Assembly: GCA_000621985.1 (NCBI GenBank)
Contig: JHWW01000002.1
Span: forward strand, 124,001-188,000
Length of the DNA: 64,000 nt
Source: Lachnospiraceae bacterium V9D3004
GTDB lineage: Bacteria; Bacillota; Clostridia; Lachnospirales; Lachnospiraceae
Reading direction: 5' to 3'
This document shows positions 35,388-44,522 of this stretch, piece after piece. The notes under the pieces were generated by a model, which saw only the letters and a program-made list of their open reading frames with translations, was not told the origin of the DNA and searched no databases. The position numbers and the translations under genes are program-made. How positions within the stretch are numbered: position 1 is the first letter of the stretch; every line of letters starts with the position of its first letter.

Positions 35388-36143
35388 ATGGTAAATGTAC
35401 TTATGCATGGTTGCAATGGCAGAATGGGACAGGTTATAACCGGCCTTTTGAAAGAAGATGAAAATGCGCATATCGTTGCAGGAGTTGATACGTGGGACGG
35501 GATCAAAAATGATTATCCGGTATATAAGAGTCTGTCGGAATGCAGGGAAGACTATGATGTTATAATTGATTTTTCCAATGCAAAGGCAGTTGATGCGTTG
35601 CTTGATACAGCCGTTAAGGCGGGAAAACCCGTTGTATTATGTTCAACAGGATTATCTGAGGAGCAGCTTGAAAAGGTTAACAGGGCATCTGAGAAGATTG
35701 CGATCGTCAAGTCTGCGAATATGTCTATAGGGATCAACCTCATCATGAAGCTTATTAAGGAAGCTGTTGTTAAACTTGCACCCGAAGGATTTGATGTTGA
35801 GATCGTCGAAAAACATCATAATCAAAAGCTTGATGCTCCATCGGGAACAGCGCTTGCCCTTGCTGATTCAATTAATGAAGCGATGGATAATTCTTATGAA
35901 TATATATATGACAGAAGTCAGGTACGTAAAAAACGTGACAAGAAGGAACTTGGAATATCAGCTGTTCGCGGCGGTAATATAGTAGGTGATCATGATGTGA
36001 TATTTGCGGGAACCGATGAAGTTATTACCATATCACACACTGCTTATTCAAGAGCGGTATTCGCGAAAGGTGCGATCACCGCAGCCAGGTTTATTGCAGG
36101 AAAACCGGCCGGTATGTATGATATGGGAGACGTGTTGAAGTGA
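35388..36143 (+). CDS. dapB: 4-hydroxy-tetrahydrodipicolinate reductase
   Basis: NAD(P)H-dependent second step of the diaminopimelate pathway. The dinucleotide motif HGCNGRMGQ near the N-terminus, VVLCSTGLSEEQ, the catalytic EKHHNQKLDAPSGTA and the late AVRGGNIVGDH are all present. Length 251 residues. It follows dapA behind AAGGAGA and shares its riboswitch control. No terminator is seen directly after it. Confidence 0.95.
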   Translation: MVNVLMHGCNGRMGQVITGLLKEDENAHIVAGVDTWDGIKNDYPVYKSLSECREDYDVIIDFSNAKAVDALLDTAVKAGKPVVLCSTGLSEEQLEKVNRASEKIAIVKSANMSIGINLIMKLIKEAVVKLAPEGFDVEIVEKHHNQKLDAPSGTALALADSINEAMDNSYEYIYDRSQVRKKRDKKELGISAVRGGNIVGDHDVIFAGTDEVITISHTAYSRAVFAKGAITAARFIAGKPAGMYDMGDVLK

Positions 36144-36184
36144 CCGTTGCCAGCAATGTTGCCAGGTTTTAGTTCACTGAATAC

Positions 36185-36575
36185 TTGACTAGGTTACAAT
36201 ATATCTAGTATTATTATACTGTCGTATGATAGTAGGGATGTGCAGGTGGGAAGAATTGTGCACGGAACGAATATTTAATACGGGTATGATGCGCATTTTG
36301 CTCGGTATATTATATAACGATTTGTTGCCTTATATTGTGCGTGTAATGAATGTGTGAATACTTTTTGCCAGGGTATGAACAGATTCATAGGTGTTTGGCA
36401 TAGGAATTCTCTTATATCAAATGAATATGTATTGCTGCGACTTGATAATTTGTAGAAAGACTACCAGAACAAATCAGAAGATACCGAATAAGATGCAATC
36501 AATAATTAAAAGCATTAATAATTCACTGTGACGGGTTTTCCGGGTAATGCATGTTGCATTACCCGGAAATCTGTT
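36185..36575 (+). ncRNA. Candidate non-coding transcript with own promoter and terminator hairpin
   Basis: This 473-base gap (36144-36616) has no plausible reading frame. A promoter-like TTGACT (36185-36190), 18 bases, TATTAT (36209-36214) stands at its start. At its end a perfect 15-bp stem TTTCCGGGTAATGCA (36537-36551) / TGCATTACCCGGAAA (36555-36569) with loop TGT is followed by TCTGTTTTA. In between, TGTGCA and TGTGCAC (about 36239-36263) can form another stem. It could be a small RNA of about 350 bases or a regulated leader of the DHH gene. No known RNA family (6S, tmRNA, RNase P, SRP) was recognised. Confidence 0.35.
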
Positions 36576-36616
36576 TTATAGTAGAACTAATAATATTCTC
36601 ATTGGGGGCTTATATC

Positions 36617-37603
36617 ATGGAATGGAAAAAACTGGTAGACGTTTTAAAAGGACATGTTGTATATTTGCAGACACATAATTTTCCCGATCCTGATGCGTTG
36701 GCGTCTGCATACGGTCTTCAGGTATTCCTCAAGGCGCACGGAGTTGAGGCTTCGATATGTTATGCCGGTAAGATCGACAAGAGCAGCACCAGACATATGC
36801 TTGATGTGTTTGGGATCAAGGCAATCCACATCGATGATATAGATAATATGGCAGAAGATGATTATATTGTTACTGTTGACGCCCAGAAACATAATTCCAA
36901 CATCGCTGATTTTACGGGATCTGAAGTGGCATGTATAGATCATCATCCGACAACGATCCCGTGTGAATACAGATACAGTGATATAAGAATATGCGGTGCA
37001 TGCTGTTCAATTGTTACGGATTATTTCATTCAAAGTGAGACTGAGCTTGATGAAAATACGGCAACAGCATTATTATACGGTCTGAGGATGGATACGAATT
37101 CATTCAACAGGGGTGTTACCGATTTTGATATTGAGATATTTGCTTATCTGCATAAGCTTGCCGACAATCAGAAGATCATTAATATGCATAATAACACTAT
37201 GGAGATAGAAGATCTGCATGCTTACGGTGAAGCCATAAGGAATATAGTAATATATGAGAATATCGGCTATGCGATGATACCTTTTGACTGCCCGGATGCA
37301 CTTATTGCAATGATATCCGATTTCATTCTGAGTCTTGATGTTGTTGAATTCTCGATAATATATGCAAAGAGAAATGGTGGATATAAGTTCTCTGTGCGTA
37401 ATGAGACAGAAGGATACCATGCTGGTAAGGTAACCGAAGAGGCCTTAAGAGGCTTAGGAGGAGGCGGCGGACATTCCTGTATGGCAGGTGGAATGATCAC
37501 CGCAGAAAATGTGCCGTTACTCGGTGTTGATCCCGATTATACCATAAGGCAGAGATTCTATGAAGTGATCAAGGCGGCAGGAGAGGCTTCGGATAATTCG
37601 TAA
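36617..37603 (+). CDS. DHH/DHHA1 phosphoesterase (NrnA-like nanoRNase or pAp phosphatase)
   Basis: A 328-residue RecJ-like phosphoesterase. Motifs are HNFPDPDALASAYG (DxD), VDAQ, CIDHHPT (the DHH triad), the metal-binding GLRMDTNSF and a C-terminal DHHA1 glycine loop GLGGGGGHSCMAGG. Relatives degrade short RNA oligomers, 3'-phosphoadenosine-5'-phosphate or cyclic dinucleotides; which applies here is not clear. The start at 36617 follows a GGGGG-containing leader; an ATG at 36551 lies inside the hairpin upstream and is rejected. It converges with the next gene with only 13 bases between stops. Confidence 0.88.
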   Translation: MEWKKLVDVLKGHVVYLQTHNFPDPDALASAYGLQVFLKAHGVEASICYAGKIDKSSTRHMLDVFGIKAIHIDDIDNMAEDDYIVTVDAQKHNSNIADFTGSEVACIDHHPTTIPCEYRYSDIRICGACCSIVTDYFIQSETELDENTATALLYGLRMDTNSFNRGVTDFDIEIFAYLHKLADNQKIINMHNNTMEIEDLHAYGEAIRNIVIYENIGYAMIPFDCPDALIAMISDFILSLDVVEFSIIYAKRNGGYKFSVRNETEGYHAGKVTEEALRGLGGGGGHSCMAGGMITAENVPLLGVDPDYTIRQRFYEVIKAAGEASDNS

Positions 37604-37616
37604 TAATATAGCAAGT

Positions 37617-40055
37617 TTACTTTACAATGCAGGTCTTTTTTAATGCCTTATATTTCTTTTTTGTAACTTTGATCGTGATCTTTGTTTTCTTCTTAAGCAT
37701 TTTTGGCAGCTTCAACTTGAACTTATATCCGGTCAGTTTTGCTTTCTTATATGATCCTTTGCCTATCTTGATCTGAACTATGGCACCTTTTACCGATATC
37801 TTACCGGTGATCATTTTTGTACCTGATGTACAGGTAACTGATGACAATGATATTATACGGGAAGTTGTCTTATTATTCACAGACTTCGTGTTTTGTGCAG
37901 GCGACAGGTTATTGCCGGATGAAGTGTAGGAATCGGGATTTTTTGTCGGTACCGGCGGTGTAGGCAATCGGCATATTATAGTAGGTACCGGTGACGATGA
38001 AGCTGTTTTTTCTGCATCTGTTCCTGATTGTGTTTTGTTTGGATCATCAGTTGATGTATGTTCAGACGATGTGTCCTCATTTTTATATTCTTCATATGGA
38101 TCGTAATTGTAACTGTATATCTCATGCTTGTTGCAGCCAATACATTGAGTTAATGCCGGAATGGTTTTTATCTCTGTCCTTTTGCATATAGAACAAGTAT
38201 ATGTTATTATGCCTTCAGGTTTTACAATCCATTTTGAGTCACTGTCAGGAAGCAGTTTCCTATATTCCTCTGATGTTTTGGTTTCTTTACTTGTCCATTT
38301 GTGATTTGCGAATGCATCATCTTTTAAAGCATGTGCTGATGAACATGAATTAAAACCATACTTTGAAAATGTGTAGGATGATCTGGCGGTGGGAGAGGTG
38401 AAGAATACGTAATCCGTATCAATATTATTACGCACGCAGTACACCGTATCATTCCCATTATTTACATGAATGTCGGTACCCTCTTCCTGTGGATCCTCAG
38501 TATATATATATTGCTGTGAAGTATCGATCATGTCATGGACATATTCAGATCCCATGGTTCCTGCCGCGAATACTGTGGCGTTATTGATATATATCTTTTC
38601 AGCACATTCTATAGGCGCATGAGATCCTCCGGCTTCCATACCCATGATCCTGGTATTACCGCCTTCAAAATATATATCCCCAATTGCGATGATGCCGCAT
38701 CCGTCCGGTTTGTTCAGGCTTTCAGGATAAGAACCCATTGCTAGGTTAATTTGCACATTTCCTCCGCACATATATAACACCGAATGGCCTTCGGGATCAT
38801 TAAATGCCTTTATTCCATAGTTTTTCGATTTAATATAATGAATTCCGGAATGTATGCTTACCCCGCAGCTTTCGAGGCCTATACGGCTTGTTGATATATT
38901 GAGCTCAGGATCTCTGTCATAGTAATGTATTTCATCACCGAGAACAAGTTTTTTACCCGCATGTATACCGACTTCGCCAGATGCGATTGATAAATCTCCG
39001 CCGTCTATTCTGACATATTCGGCGGAATGAATCGCATTATCGGCAGTATTCAGTTTGATATCTCCGCCGGATATTATTAGCGTCTTTTCGTCACCTGTTC
39101 TGTTACCAATTACGCAGATTCCCTTACATGACATGGTTTCGGGATCAAATCTGCGTCTGCTTTCAAAGTATCCAGAGAGCGTTGTTATATCAAGTGTTCC
39201 GTTGTTGATGATAATTTCATGGTCTGCCAGGATTCCGTTACCTTTAACAATTATTTCTGTATTACCGGAATTAATGATAACATCTCCGGCAGATTTTTTA
39301 TCATTATTGTCAGGTACGGCTCTTATGCCGTCGCCGTCTGCCTTGATCTCAAGATATCCGCTGTTAATACTTACTTTACCGTCGAGATCAATTCCGGTAC
39401 CTTTATATGCAGTTACATACAGACAGTCACGGCTGTTGATATTAAGAGAAGAACCTGCATCTCCCTTAATACCGTCGCCTGAATTGTTATATATCTCAAG
39501 CTGTCCTTCCCCACAGATTGTAAGAGAAGAATCTTTGTTAACTTTGATAACGGCTGAATTGTCGGTTTTTAATTTGTCGGCCTTACCTTCTGCGGTTTCG
39601 GTTTCAAAATAACCGCCGGTTATGTTGTTGTCCGATTCTTTACGGGTAAGAAGCGTAACAGTATCCGGAGTATGATATGTATGCATGATAACGGAGCTGT
39701 TTTCACCTATAGTAACCGGTGAAGTGATGGAAGATGTCAGATTAAGATCATGAAATATAAGCACAACATCTTTTAATCCGTCGTTAACGATGACATTGCC
39801 TTCGGAACAGGATCCTCTTACAATGTATCTTCCGGAATCGGTTATGGTAAGTGTTGTGCCTGAGATAATATATCCTTTGCCGGGGACGTTTTCTTTTATC
39901 TTTTTATCAGAAAATTCAAGAAGGGTTACTTTTTCGGTAGAATAGTAGTCATCATATTGTTCTTCTTTTTCTTCCGCGAATAACGGGCGTACCGGTGCCA
40001 GTAACAGACAAGCCATAAGTAAGGGAGTTACAATTTTGAAATATCTTCTAAGCAT
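37617..40055 (-). CDS. Large secreted carbohydrate-binding surface protein (DUF4353/Cthe_2159-like)
   Basis: An 812-residue exported protein. A signal peptide (residues 1-28, ending near LFAEE) precedes a long right-handed beta-helix region (about 45-540) with repeated GNVIVNDG, INSGYLEIKADGDGIRA and GGDIKLNTADNAIHS units. This is typical of DUF4353; a relative binds polygalacturonate. Residues about 590-640 contain a CSIC and CIGC cysteine module (TYTCSICKRTEIKTIPA) common in Firmicutes surface proteins. A Ser/Thr/Pro-rich linker and a basic C-terminal beta domain with many Lys follow, perhaps for wall attachment. Start 40055 is preferred because AGGAGG is nine bases away; ATG 40061 is too close. 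Confidence 0.75.
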   Translation of the reverse strand: MLRRYFKIVTPLLMACLLLAPVRPLFAEEKEEQYDDYYSTEKVTLLEFSDKKIKENVPGKGYIISGTTLTITDSGRYIVRGSCSEGNVIVNDGLKDVVLIFHDLNLTSSITSPVTIGENSSVIMHTYHTPDTVTLLTRKESDNNITGGYFETETAEGKADKLKTDNSAVIKVNKDSSLTICGEGQLEIYNNSGDGIKGDAGSSLNINSRDCLYVTAYKGTGIDLDGKVSINSGYLEIKADGDGIRAVPDNNDKKSAGDVIINSGNTEIIVKGNGILADHEIIINNGTLDITTLSGYFESRRRFDPETMSCKGICVIGNRTGDEKTLIISGGDIKLNTADNAIHSAEYVRIDGGDLSIASGEVGIHAGKKLVLGDEIHYYDRDPELNISTSRIGLESCGVSIHSGIHYIKSKNYGIKAFNDPEGHSVLYMCGGNVQINLAMGSYPESLNKPDGCGIIAIGDIYFEGGNTRIMGMEAGGSHAPIECAEKIYINNATVFAAGTMGSEYVHDMIDTSQQYIYTEDPQEEGTDIHVNNGNDTVYCVRNNIDTDYVFFTSPTARSSYTFSKYGFNSCSSAHALKDDAFANHKWTSKETKTSEEYRKLLPDSDSKWIVKPEGIITYTCSICKRTEIKTIPALTQCIGCNKHEIYSYNYDPYEEYKNEDTSSEHTSTDDPNKTQSGTDAEKTASSSPVPTIICRLPTPPVPTKNPDSYTSSGNNLSPAQNTKSVNNKTTSRIISLSSVTCTSGTKMITGKISVKGAIVQIKIGKGSYKKAKLTGYKFKLKLPKMLKKKTKITIKVTKKKYKALKKTCIVK

Positions 40056-40146
40056 AACCATGCCTCCTGTAATTTTTATGATTTATACTTATAAGACGAT
40101 TCAGAGATGTGGTTTGTGACAATTTCGGTAGTTAATTTTGAATCAT

Positions 40147-40539
40147 TCAAAACTTCCTGTTCCATGTTACTTTTTTCCTCTTACGGCTTAAACATATCTC
40201 CTGCTGATGATCAGTTCCATATCCCGTTATTAAGAATGCCTCCGGGAGGTTATCATAATCGATTTTGGAATTTCTGAAATACAGTGCTATATCAATAGTG
40301 ATCTCCAGTATGTTGAGAATGTAAAATGCGAATGCCATATAAAAAAGCCAGCCGAAGTCGCCTCCTTCTGCAATCTGGAGGATCTTACGTACTATTCCGA
40401 ATACGTAGCCGACCCATATGAATATCTCGAAGATAACACTTTTTCCTTTTGCTGTTCTTGATGTGTAGGATTTGTAGATTGATACCGGCCATGATAATCC
40501 AAAACATACTATCATCAGCGCCTCAAGCAGATCGGTCAT
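40147..40539 (-). CDS. Small three-helix membrane protein, PQ-loop/SemiSWEET-like
   Basis: A 130-residue protein with hydrophobic helices at about 4-22, 36-56 and 64-88 and a polar, Lys/Arg-rich C-terminus. The segment FGLSWPVSIYKSYTSRTAKGKS resembles the PQ-loop motif of SWEET-type proteins, which pair two three-helix bundles to transport sugars. A transport role is therefore possible but unproven. Start ATG 40539 follows AGGAGAAC on the minus strand. It sits upstream of the DUF4353 gene on the same strand with an 85-base gap. Confidence 0.55.
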   Translation of the reverse strand: MTDLLEALMIVCFGLSWPVSIYKSYTSRTAKGKSVIFEIFIWVGYVFGIVRKILQIAEGGDFGWLFYMAFAFYILNILEITIDIALYFRNSKIDYDNLPEAFLITGYGTDHQQEICLSRKRKKVTWNRKF

Positions 40540-40687
40540 AATTTTGTTCTCCTAACTATAAGTGTTTTGTCGTAATACACCATGAAGCCCCAATGTATAT
40601 AATGTACCTCAGATATATATGTATACATCATTACTCACAGTGTACTACAAATCCATGTTAACACATAATCAGTCGTTTGTAAAATTC

Positions 40688-40716
40688 TTGACGTAAAAAA
40701 GCTGTAGGTGTATCAT
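40688..40716 (+). promoter_or_regulatory. Promoter of ilvE (and perhaps ackA)
   Basis: TTGACG (40688-40693), 17 bases, TATCAT (40711-40716), 51 bases upstream of the ilvE ATG. The leader is too short for a T-box or leucine attenuator. Confidence 0.6.
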
Positions 40717-40767
40717 ATTTAAGATAGTATATGAGTCATAAAATTATATAATATGGAGGTTTTTGTT

Positions 40768-41799
40768 ATGGAAAAGAAGGATATAGACTGGTCTAACCTA
40801 GGGTTCGGCTATCAGAAGACTGACAAGAGATATGTATCCGATTACAAGAACGGAGCATGGGACGAAGGAAGATTGACGGATGATGACACTATCACCATGA
40901 GCGAATGTGCCGGTGTTCTTCAGTATGCCCAGACGATATTTGAAGGTTTGAAGGCATATACGACAGAAGATGGCAGGATCGTTACTTTCCGTCCTGATCT
41001 TAATGCTTCAAGACTGAAAGATTCAGCAAAGAGAATCGAGATGCCGGTATTTCCGGAAGACAGATTCATTGATGCGGTTGAAAAAGTTGTTGCAGCCAAT
41101 GCGGCTTATGTGCCGCCTTACGGTTCGGGAGCAACTTTATATATACGTCCGTTCATGTTCGGTATATCACCTGTTATCGGCGTTAAGCCGGCCAAAGATT
41201 ATCAGTTCAGAGTATTCTCAACTCCTGTAGGTCCGTATTTTAAGGGAGGAGCTAAGCCTATAACCATTAAGATAAGTGATTTTGACAGGGCTGCACCACA
41301 TGGTACAGGTAATATTAAAGCAGGACTTAACTATGCTATGAGTCTCCATGCAATCGTTACGGCTCATGAAGAAGGATATGATGAGAATATGTATCTTGAT
41401 CCGGGAACCCGTACCAAGGTTGAAGAGACAGGCGGAGCCAACTTCCTGTTCGTTACAAAAGACGGTAAGGTTGTAACACCTAAGTCAGACAGTATTCTTC
41501 CATCTATAACAAGAAGATCTCTTGTTCATGTTGCAAAAGAATATCTTCATCTTGAAGTTGAAGAAAGAGAAGTATTCCTTGATGAACTTGATAACATGGC
41601 AGAATGTGGATTATGCGGAACGGCTGCAGTTATATCACCTGTAGGCAAGGTAGTTGATCACGGCAGGGATATCTGCTTCGCATCGGGCATGGAAGAGATG
41701 GGTGAGATCACGAAGAAGTTATATGATACACTTACCGGAATCCAGATGGGAAGGATTGAAGCGCCCGAAGGATGGATCCATGAGATCAAGGTTGACTGA
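40768..41799 (+). CDS. ilvE: Branched-chain amino-acid aminotransferase (type II BCAT)
   Basis: PLP enzyme that transfers the amino group between glutamate and the keto acids of leucine, isoleucine and valine. The eukaryotic-like class II form is recognised by GFGYQKTDKRYVSDY, QYAQTIFEGLKAY, FRPDLNASRL, the active-site Lys in GNIKAGLNYA and EETGGANFLF. Length 343 residues. Start 40768 follows GGAGG (40755-40759); the earlier ATG at 40753 overlaps that site. A short hairpin separates it from ackA. Confidence 0.94.
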   Translation: MEKKDIDWSNLGFGYQKTDKRYVSDYKNGAWDEGRLTDDDTITMSECAGVLQYAQTIFEGLKAYTTEDGRIVTFRPDLNASRLKDSAKRIEMPVFPEDRFIDAVEKVVAANAAYVPPYGSGATLYIRPFMFGISPVIGVKPAKDYQFRVFSTPVGPYFKGGAKPITIKISDFDRAAPHGTGNIKAGLNYAMSLHAIVTAHEEGYDENMYLDPGTRTKVEETGGANFLFVTKDGKVVTPKSDSILPSITRRSLVHVAKEYLHLEVEEREVFLDELDNMAECGLCGTAAVISPVGKVVDHGRDICFASGMEEMGEITKKLYDTLTGIQMGRIEAPEGWIHEIKVD

Positions 41800-41809
41800 T
41801 AATATAATT

Positions 41810-41846
41810 GTTTGGCACTTTGCGACAATGAACCGGGGTGCCAAAC
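41810..41846. repeat. Inverted repeat between ilvE and ackA
   Basis: GTTTGGCAC (41810-41818) and GTGCCAAAC (41838-41846) are perfect complements with a 19-base loop. No T-run follows. It may be a processing site, a weak terminator or an operator in the ackA leader. Confidence 0.4.
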
Positions 41847-41879
41847 GATTACAAATATATAATTTGGAGGGGTAGTTAA

Positions 41880-43073
41880 ATGAAGATTCTTGTTATTAAT
41901 TGTGGTAGTTCATCACTTAAATATCAGCTTATTGATTCTGAGAGCGAGAAGGCTCTTGCAAGTGGTCTGTGCGAGAGAATAGGAATTGACGGAAGATTTA
42001 CCTATAAGCCTGACGGCGGCGAGAAGTCGGTGACTGATATTGACATTCCCAATCATGAAGTGGGAGTTAAGCTTGTGCTTGATGCTGTTGCCAATCCAAA
42101 GGACGGTGTGGTTGCAAGTCTTGATGAGATTGGAGCTATTGGTCACAGAGTTGTGCATGGTGGCGAGAAATTTGCTTCCTCAGTTAAGATTGATGATAAG
42201 GTTATGGCTGCGATCGAAGAATGTAATGATCTTGCACCGCTTCATAACCCGGCAAATCTCATTGGAATAAGAGCATGCCAGGCTATTATGCCGGGCGTTC
42301 CGAATGTGGCTGTATTCGACACTGCATTTCATCAGACAATGCCGAAGGAAGCATATATGTATGGCCTTCCGATCGAATATTATGACAAATATAAGATAAG
42401 ACGTTACGGTTTCCACGGTACAAGTCACAGCTTTGTATCCAAGAGAGTATGTGAATTCCTTGGACTTGACAGGAAGAAAAGCAAGGTTATCGTATGCCAC
42501 CTTGGAAACGGTTCAAGTATATCGGCTGTTCTTAACGGTGAATCAATTGACACAAGTATGGGTCTGACTCCTCTTGAAGGTGTCATCATGGGAACCAGAA
42601 GCGGTAGTATCGATCCTGCTATAATCGAATTCATAGCTCATAAAGAGAATAAGAGCATAGATGATATCATGAAGGTTCTTAATAAGGATTCGGGTGTATA
42701 CGGACTGTCAGGCGGCGTATCAAGCGATTTCAGGGATCTTGGCAAGGCATCCGATGAAGGTAATAAACTTGCAGCCGATGCTGTCAGCATATTCAGCTAC
42801 AGTGTTGTAAGATATATTGGTGCTTACGCTGCAGCGATGAACGGAGTTGATGCCATAGCATTCACTGCGGGACTCGGCGAGAATGATCAGAAGGTACGTA
42901 AGCAGATAATAAGCCGTCTCGGATATCTTGGAATAACTCTTGATGAAGAGAAGAACAAGATCCGTTCCGAAGAGGTTGTAATATCAACAGATGATTCAAA
43001 GGTTAAAGTATGTATCATACCGACCAATGAAGAACTTGCGATCGCAAGAGAGACAGTTGAAGTACTTGCGTAA
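41880..43073 (+). CDS. ackA: Acetate kinase
   Basis: Makes ATP and acetate from acetyl phosphate, the energy-yielding last step of mixed-acid fermentation. Family motifs are ILVINCGSSSLKYQLID, GHRVVHGGE, FDTAFHQTMP, RRYGFHGTSH, HLGNGSS, MGTRSGSIDP, FTAGLGEND and the C-terminal TNEELAIARE. Length 397 residues. It has its own ribosome binding site GGAGGGG and ends at a strong terminator. The usual partner pta is not adjacent. Confidence 0.96.
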   Translation: MKILVINCGSSSLKYQLIDSESEKALASGLCERIGIDGRFTYKPDGGEKSVTDIDIPNHEVGVKLVLDAVANPKDGVVASLDEIGAIGHRVVHGGEKFASSVKIDDKVMAAIEECNDLAPLHNPANLIGIRACQAIMPGVPNVAVFDTAFHQTMPKEAYMYGLPIEYYDKYKIRRYGFHGTSHSFVSKRVCEFLGLDRKKSKVIVCHLGNGSSISAVLNGESIDTSMGLTPLEGVIMGTRSGSIDPAIIEFIAHKENKSIDDIMKVLNKDSGVYGLSGGVSSDFRDLGKASDEGNKLAADAVSIFSYSVVRYIGAYAAAMNGVDAIAFTAGLGENDQKVRKQIISRLGYLGITLDEEKNKIRSEEVVISTDDSKVKVCIIPTNEELAIARETVEVLA

Positions 43074-43132
43074 GACACATAGGTTTAGTTTCTCAGTCCT
43101 CTGGGTTCACCTGTGTATAGAGTCAATGATAG

Positions 43133-43164
43133 ATCCACCGGTTAAGAAGACCGGTGGATTTTTT
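43133..43164 (+). terminator. Rho-independent terminator of ackA
   Basis: ATCCACCGGT (43133-43142) pairs perfectly with ACCGGTGGAT (43150-43159) around TAAGAAG, followed by TTTTTT. Confidence 0.9.
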
Positions 43165-43348
43165 GTTTCATAGGAAATTATGATGCATTTCCTATGAAAC
43201 AAAAAACGCTCCGCTAAGGATACGTACTCGCGAGTATGGAAAATGTTGCCTGCGGCAACCGCGGTCTTCGCTCCGCTACGGTCCGTGCTAAACGCATGTC
43301 CCCCGGACATGCAGCACCGACGCGGAGAGTTTCGCAAAGCGAAACTCT
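43165..43348. repeat. Palindrome-rich intergenic island (at least five perfect inverted repeats)
   Basis: Directly after the ackA terminator lie GTTTCATAGGAAAT (43165-43178) / ATTTCCTATGAAAC (43187-43200), TACTCGCGAGTA (43225-43236), and GTTGCC-TGC-GGCAAC (43245-43259). Then come GCATGTCC (43294-43301) / GGACATGC (43305-43312) enclosed by GTGCT/AGCAC, and AGAGTTTCGC (43326-43335) / GCGAAACTCT (43339-43348). The block is much richer in GC than the flanking AT-rich bases and no reading frame in it looks coding. It may be a folded RNA or a decayed mobile element. Confidence 0.6.
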
Positions 43349-43461
43349 ATTTGTTAGTTAAAACAAAATATAACATAGAATATATTAGCTTATAGCAAAC
43401 TTCAGATTTACATCTCAAAAGTTATAGATGAAATTAACAATCACTGAAATATATCGGGAAG

Positions 43462-43597
43462 ATGACAATGCCATTCGGTGCATACAACGAGATCGGACAG
43501 AGCATAAGAAGCATTAGCGGTACAGCGGTTTTATCACTTTAGTGAAAATGAAGACGTAGGCATGCCTGAATTGGTAAAGGAACATATAATTTTATGA
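43462..43597 (+). pseudogene. Possible gene remnant split over two frames
   Basis: From ATG 43462 one frame reads TMPFGAYNEIGQSIRSISG and stops at 43542. A second frame, 43508-43597, reads LAVQRFYHFSENEDVGMPE and a short tail. Both look more protein-like than the surrounding AT-rich DNA, as if a frameshift had broken one gene, but no family was recognised. The rest of 43349-43682 is AT-rich and shows nothing I can name. Confidence 0.15.
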
Positions 43598-43682
43598 ACA
43601 GAAATATGCGGAAAGTTAAGTTGAGATATAATAAACTACGGTTGCCGTCGCCCCTAAAGGAATGATTATAATTACAATATAT

Positions 43683-44522
43683 TCACTCCTTTACCCGGCC
43701 TCGATATGTGTTAAGCATCAGATTGATCTCGGCACCGAGAAACATTATATATATGCAAAAGTATAACCATAACATGAAGAAGATGATGGTTGTAAGGCTT
43801 CCGTATATTGAACGGCTCATACCGGTATGTTCAATGTAAGCCGAATAGCATATGGTGAATATAAGCCATCCCGCTGTTGTGAAGATCGCTCCCGGAAGTT
43901 CGTTCTTTATTTTTGTTTTCCTGTGGGGAAGAAGAATATATATGGCAAGTATTACAATCAGGAATACAATAACAGCGATCACAAGTCTCATATCTATGAT
44001 ATATTTGAAAATGTCTGATGAGATGTCAAAGGTGTTAAGCAGCCAGTCCTTTATCTTCCTGCCGAAGAGCACAAGTGTCATAACGGACATTGTGAGAATC
44101 GCGAATACGATCGTATAAGCTAACCCCAGCAATCTGTATATTATAAAGGTATGTTTTATTTCGTTCTGATATATCTTATTGATATTGTCTGCTATACCTG
44201 TGAAACCCTTGGATGATGCCCACAATGCGGCAAGGATCGATATCGGGATTATGCTTCCGGTTTCACCGTACACTTCATCGATCCAGCTTCTTATCGTATC
44301 AAGCACTATATTGGAAGAATCTATCTCAAGCATGGAATAGAGAAGGTCTTTACTCAACGGTGTATATTTTATCATTGTGATAAGTATGATGAGAAAGGGA
44401 AAAGTCGATATGAACAGGAAAAATGCGGCATGGGCCGAATAAGCGGTAAGATTGTCTTCACGTATCCTTGTCATCAATTCCTTAATATTCGAATATAATG
44501 ATCTCAATTTCTTCATGAACAT
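43683..44522 (-). CDS. YihY/BrkB family membrane protein
   Basis: A 279-residue integral membrane protein with about six transmembrane helices. Family landmarks are the early NLTAYSAHAAFFLFISTFPFL segment, ALWASSKGFTGIADNIN and the C-terminal FMLWLYFCIYIMFLGAEIN. YihY/BrkB proteins were once annotated as ribonuclease BN in error; roles in transport or envelope integrity are proposed but not settled. The minus-strand start ATG 44522 has GGGGAGGG upstream. It is divergent from the pheS T-box leader. Confidence 0.88.
   Translation of the reverse strand: MFMKKLRSLYSNIKELMTRIREDNLTAYSAHAAFFLFISTFPFLIILITMIKYTPLSKDLLYSMLEIDSSNIVLDTIRSWIDEVYGETGSIIPISILAALWASSKGFTGIADNINKIYQNEIKHTFIIYRLLGLAYTIVFAILTMSVMTLVLFGRKIKDWLLNTFDISSDIFKYIIDMRLVIAVIVFLIVILAIYILLPHRKTKIKNELPGAIFTTAGWLIFTICYSAYIEHTGMSRSIYGSLTTIIFFMLWLYFCIYIMFLGAEINLMLNTYRGRVKE

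Noticed and set aside
36185-36575. 6S RNA, tmRNA, RNase P RNA or SRP RNA in the gap after dapB
   Set aside because: None of the conserved core sequences of these RNAs could be found by eye, so only a generic candidate RNA is reported.
39055-39612. 185-codon plus-strand frame inside the DUF4353 gene
   Set aside because: Proline/serine/isoleucine-rich shadow of a repetitive beta-helix gene on the other strand.
43107-43337. Minus-strand frame through the palindrome island
   Set aside because: It crosses the ackA terminator and five inverted repeats; the apparent peptide is a by-product of the palindromes.
43165-43348. CRISPR array in the palindrome-rich island
   Set aside because: The repeats are different palindromes, not one repeat with spacers of equal length, and no cas gene is present.
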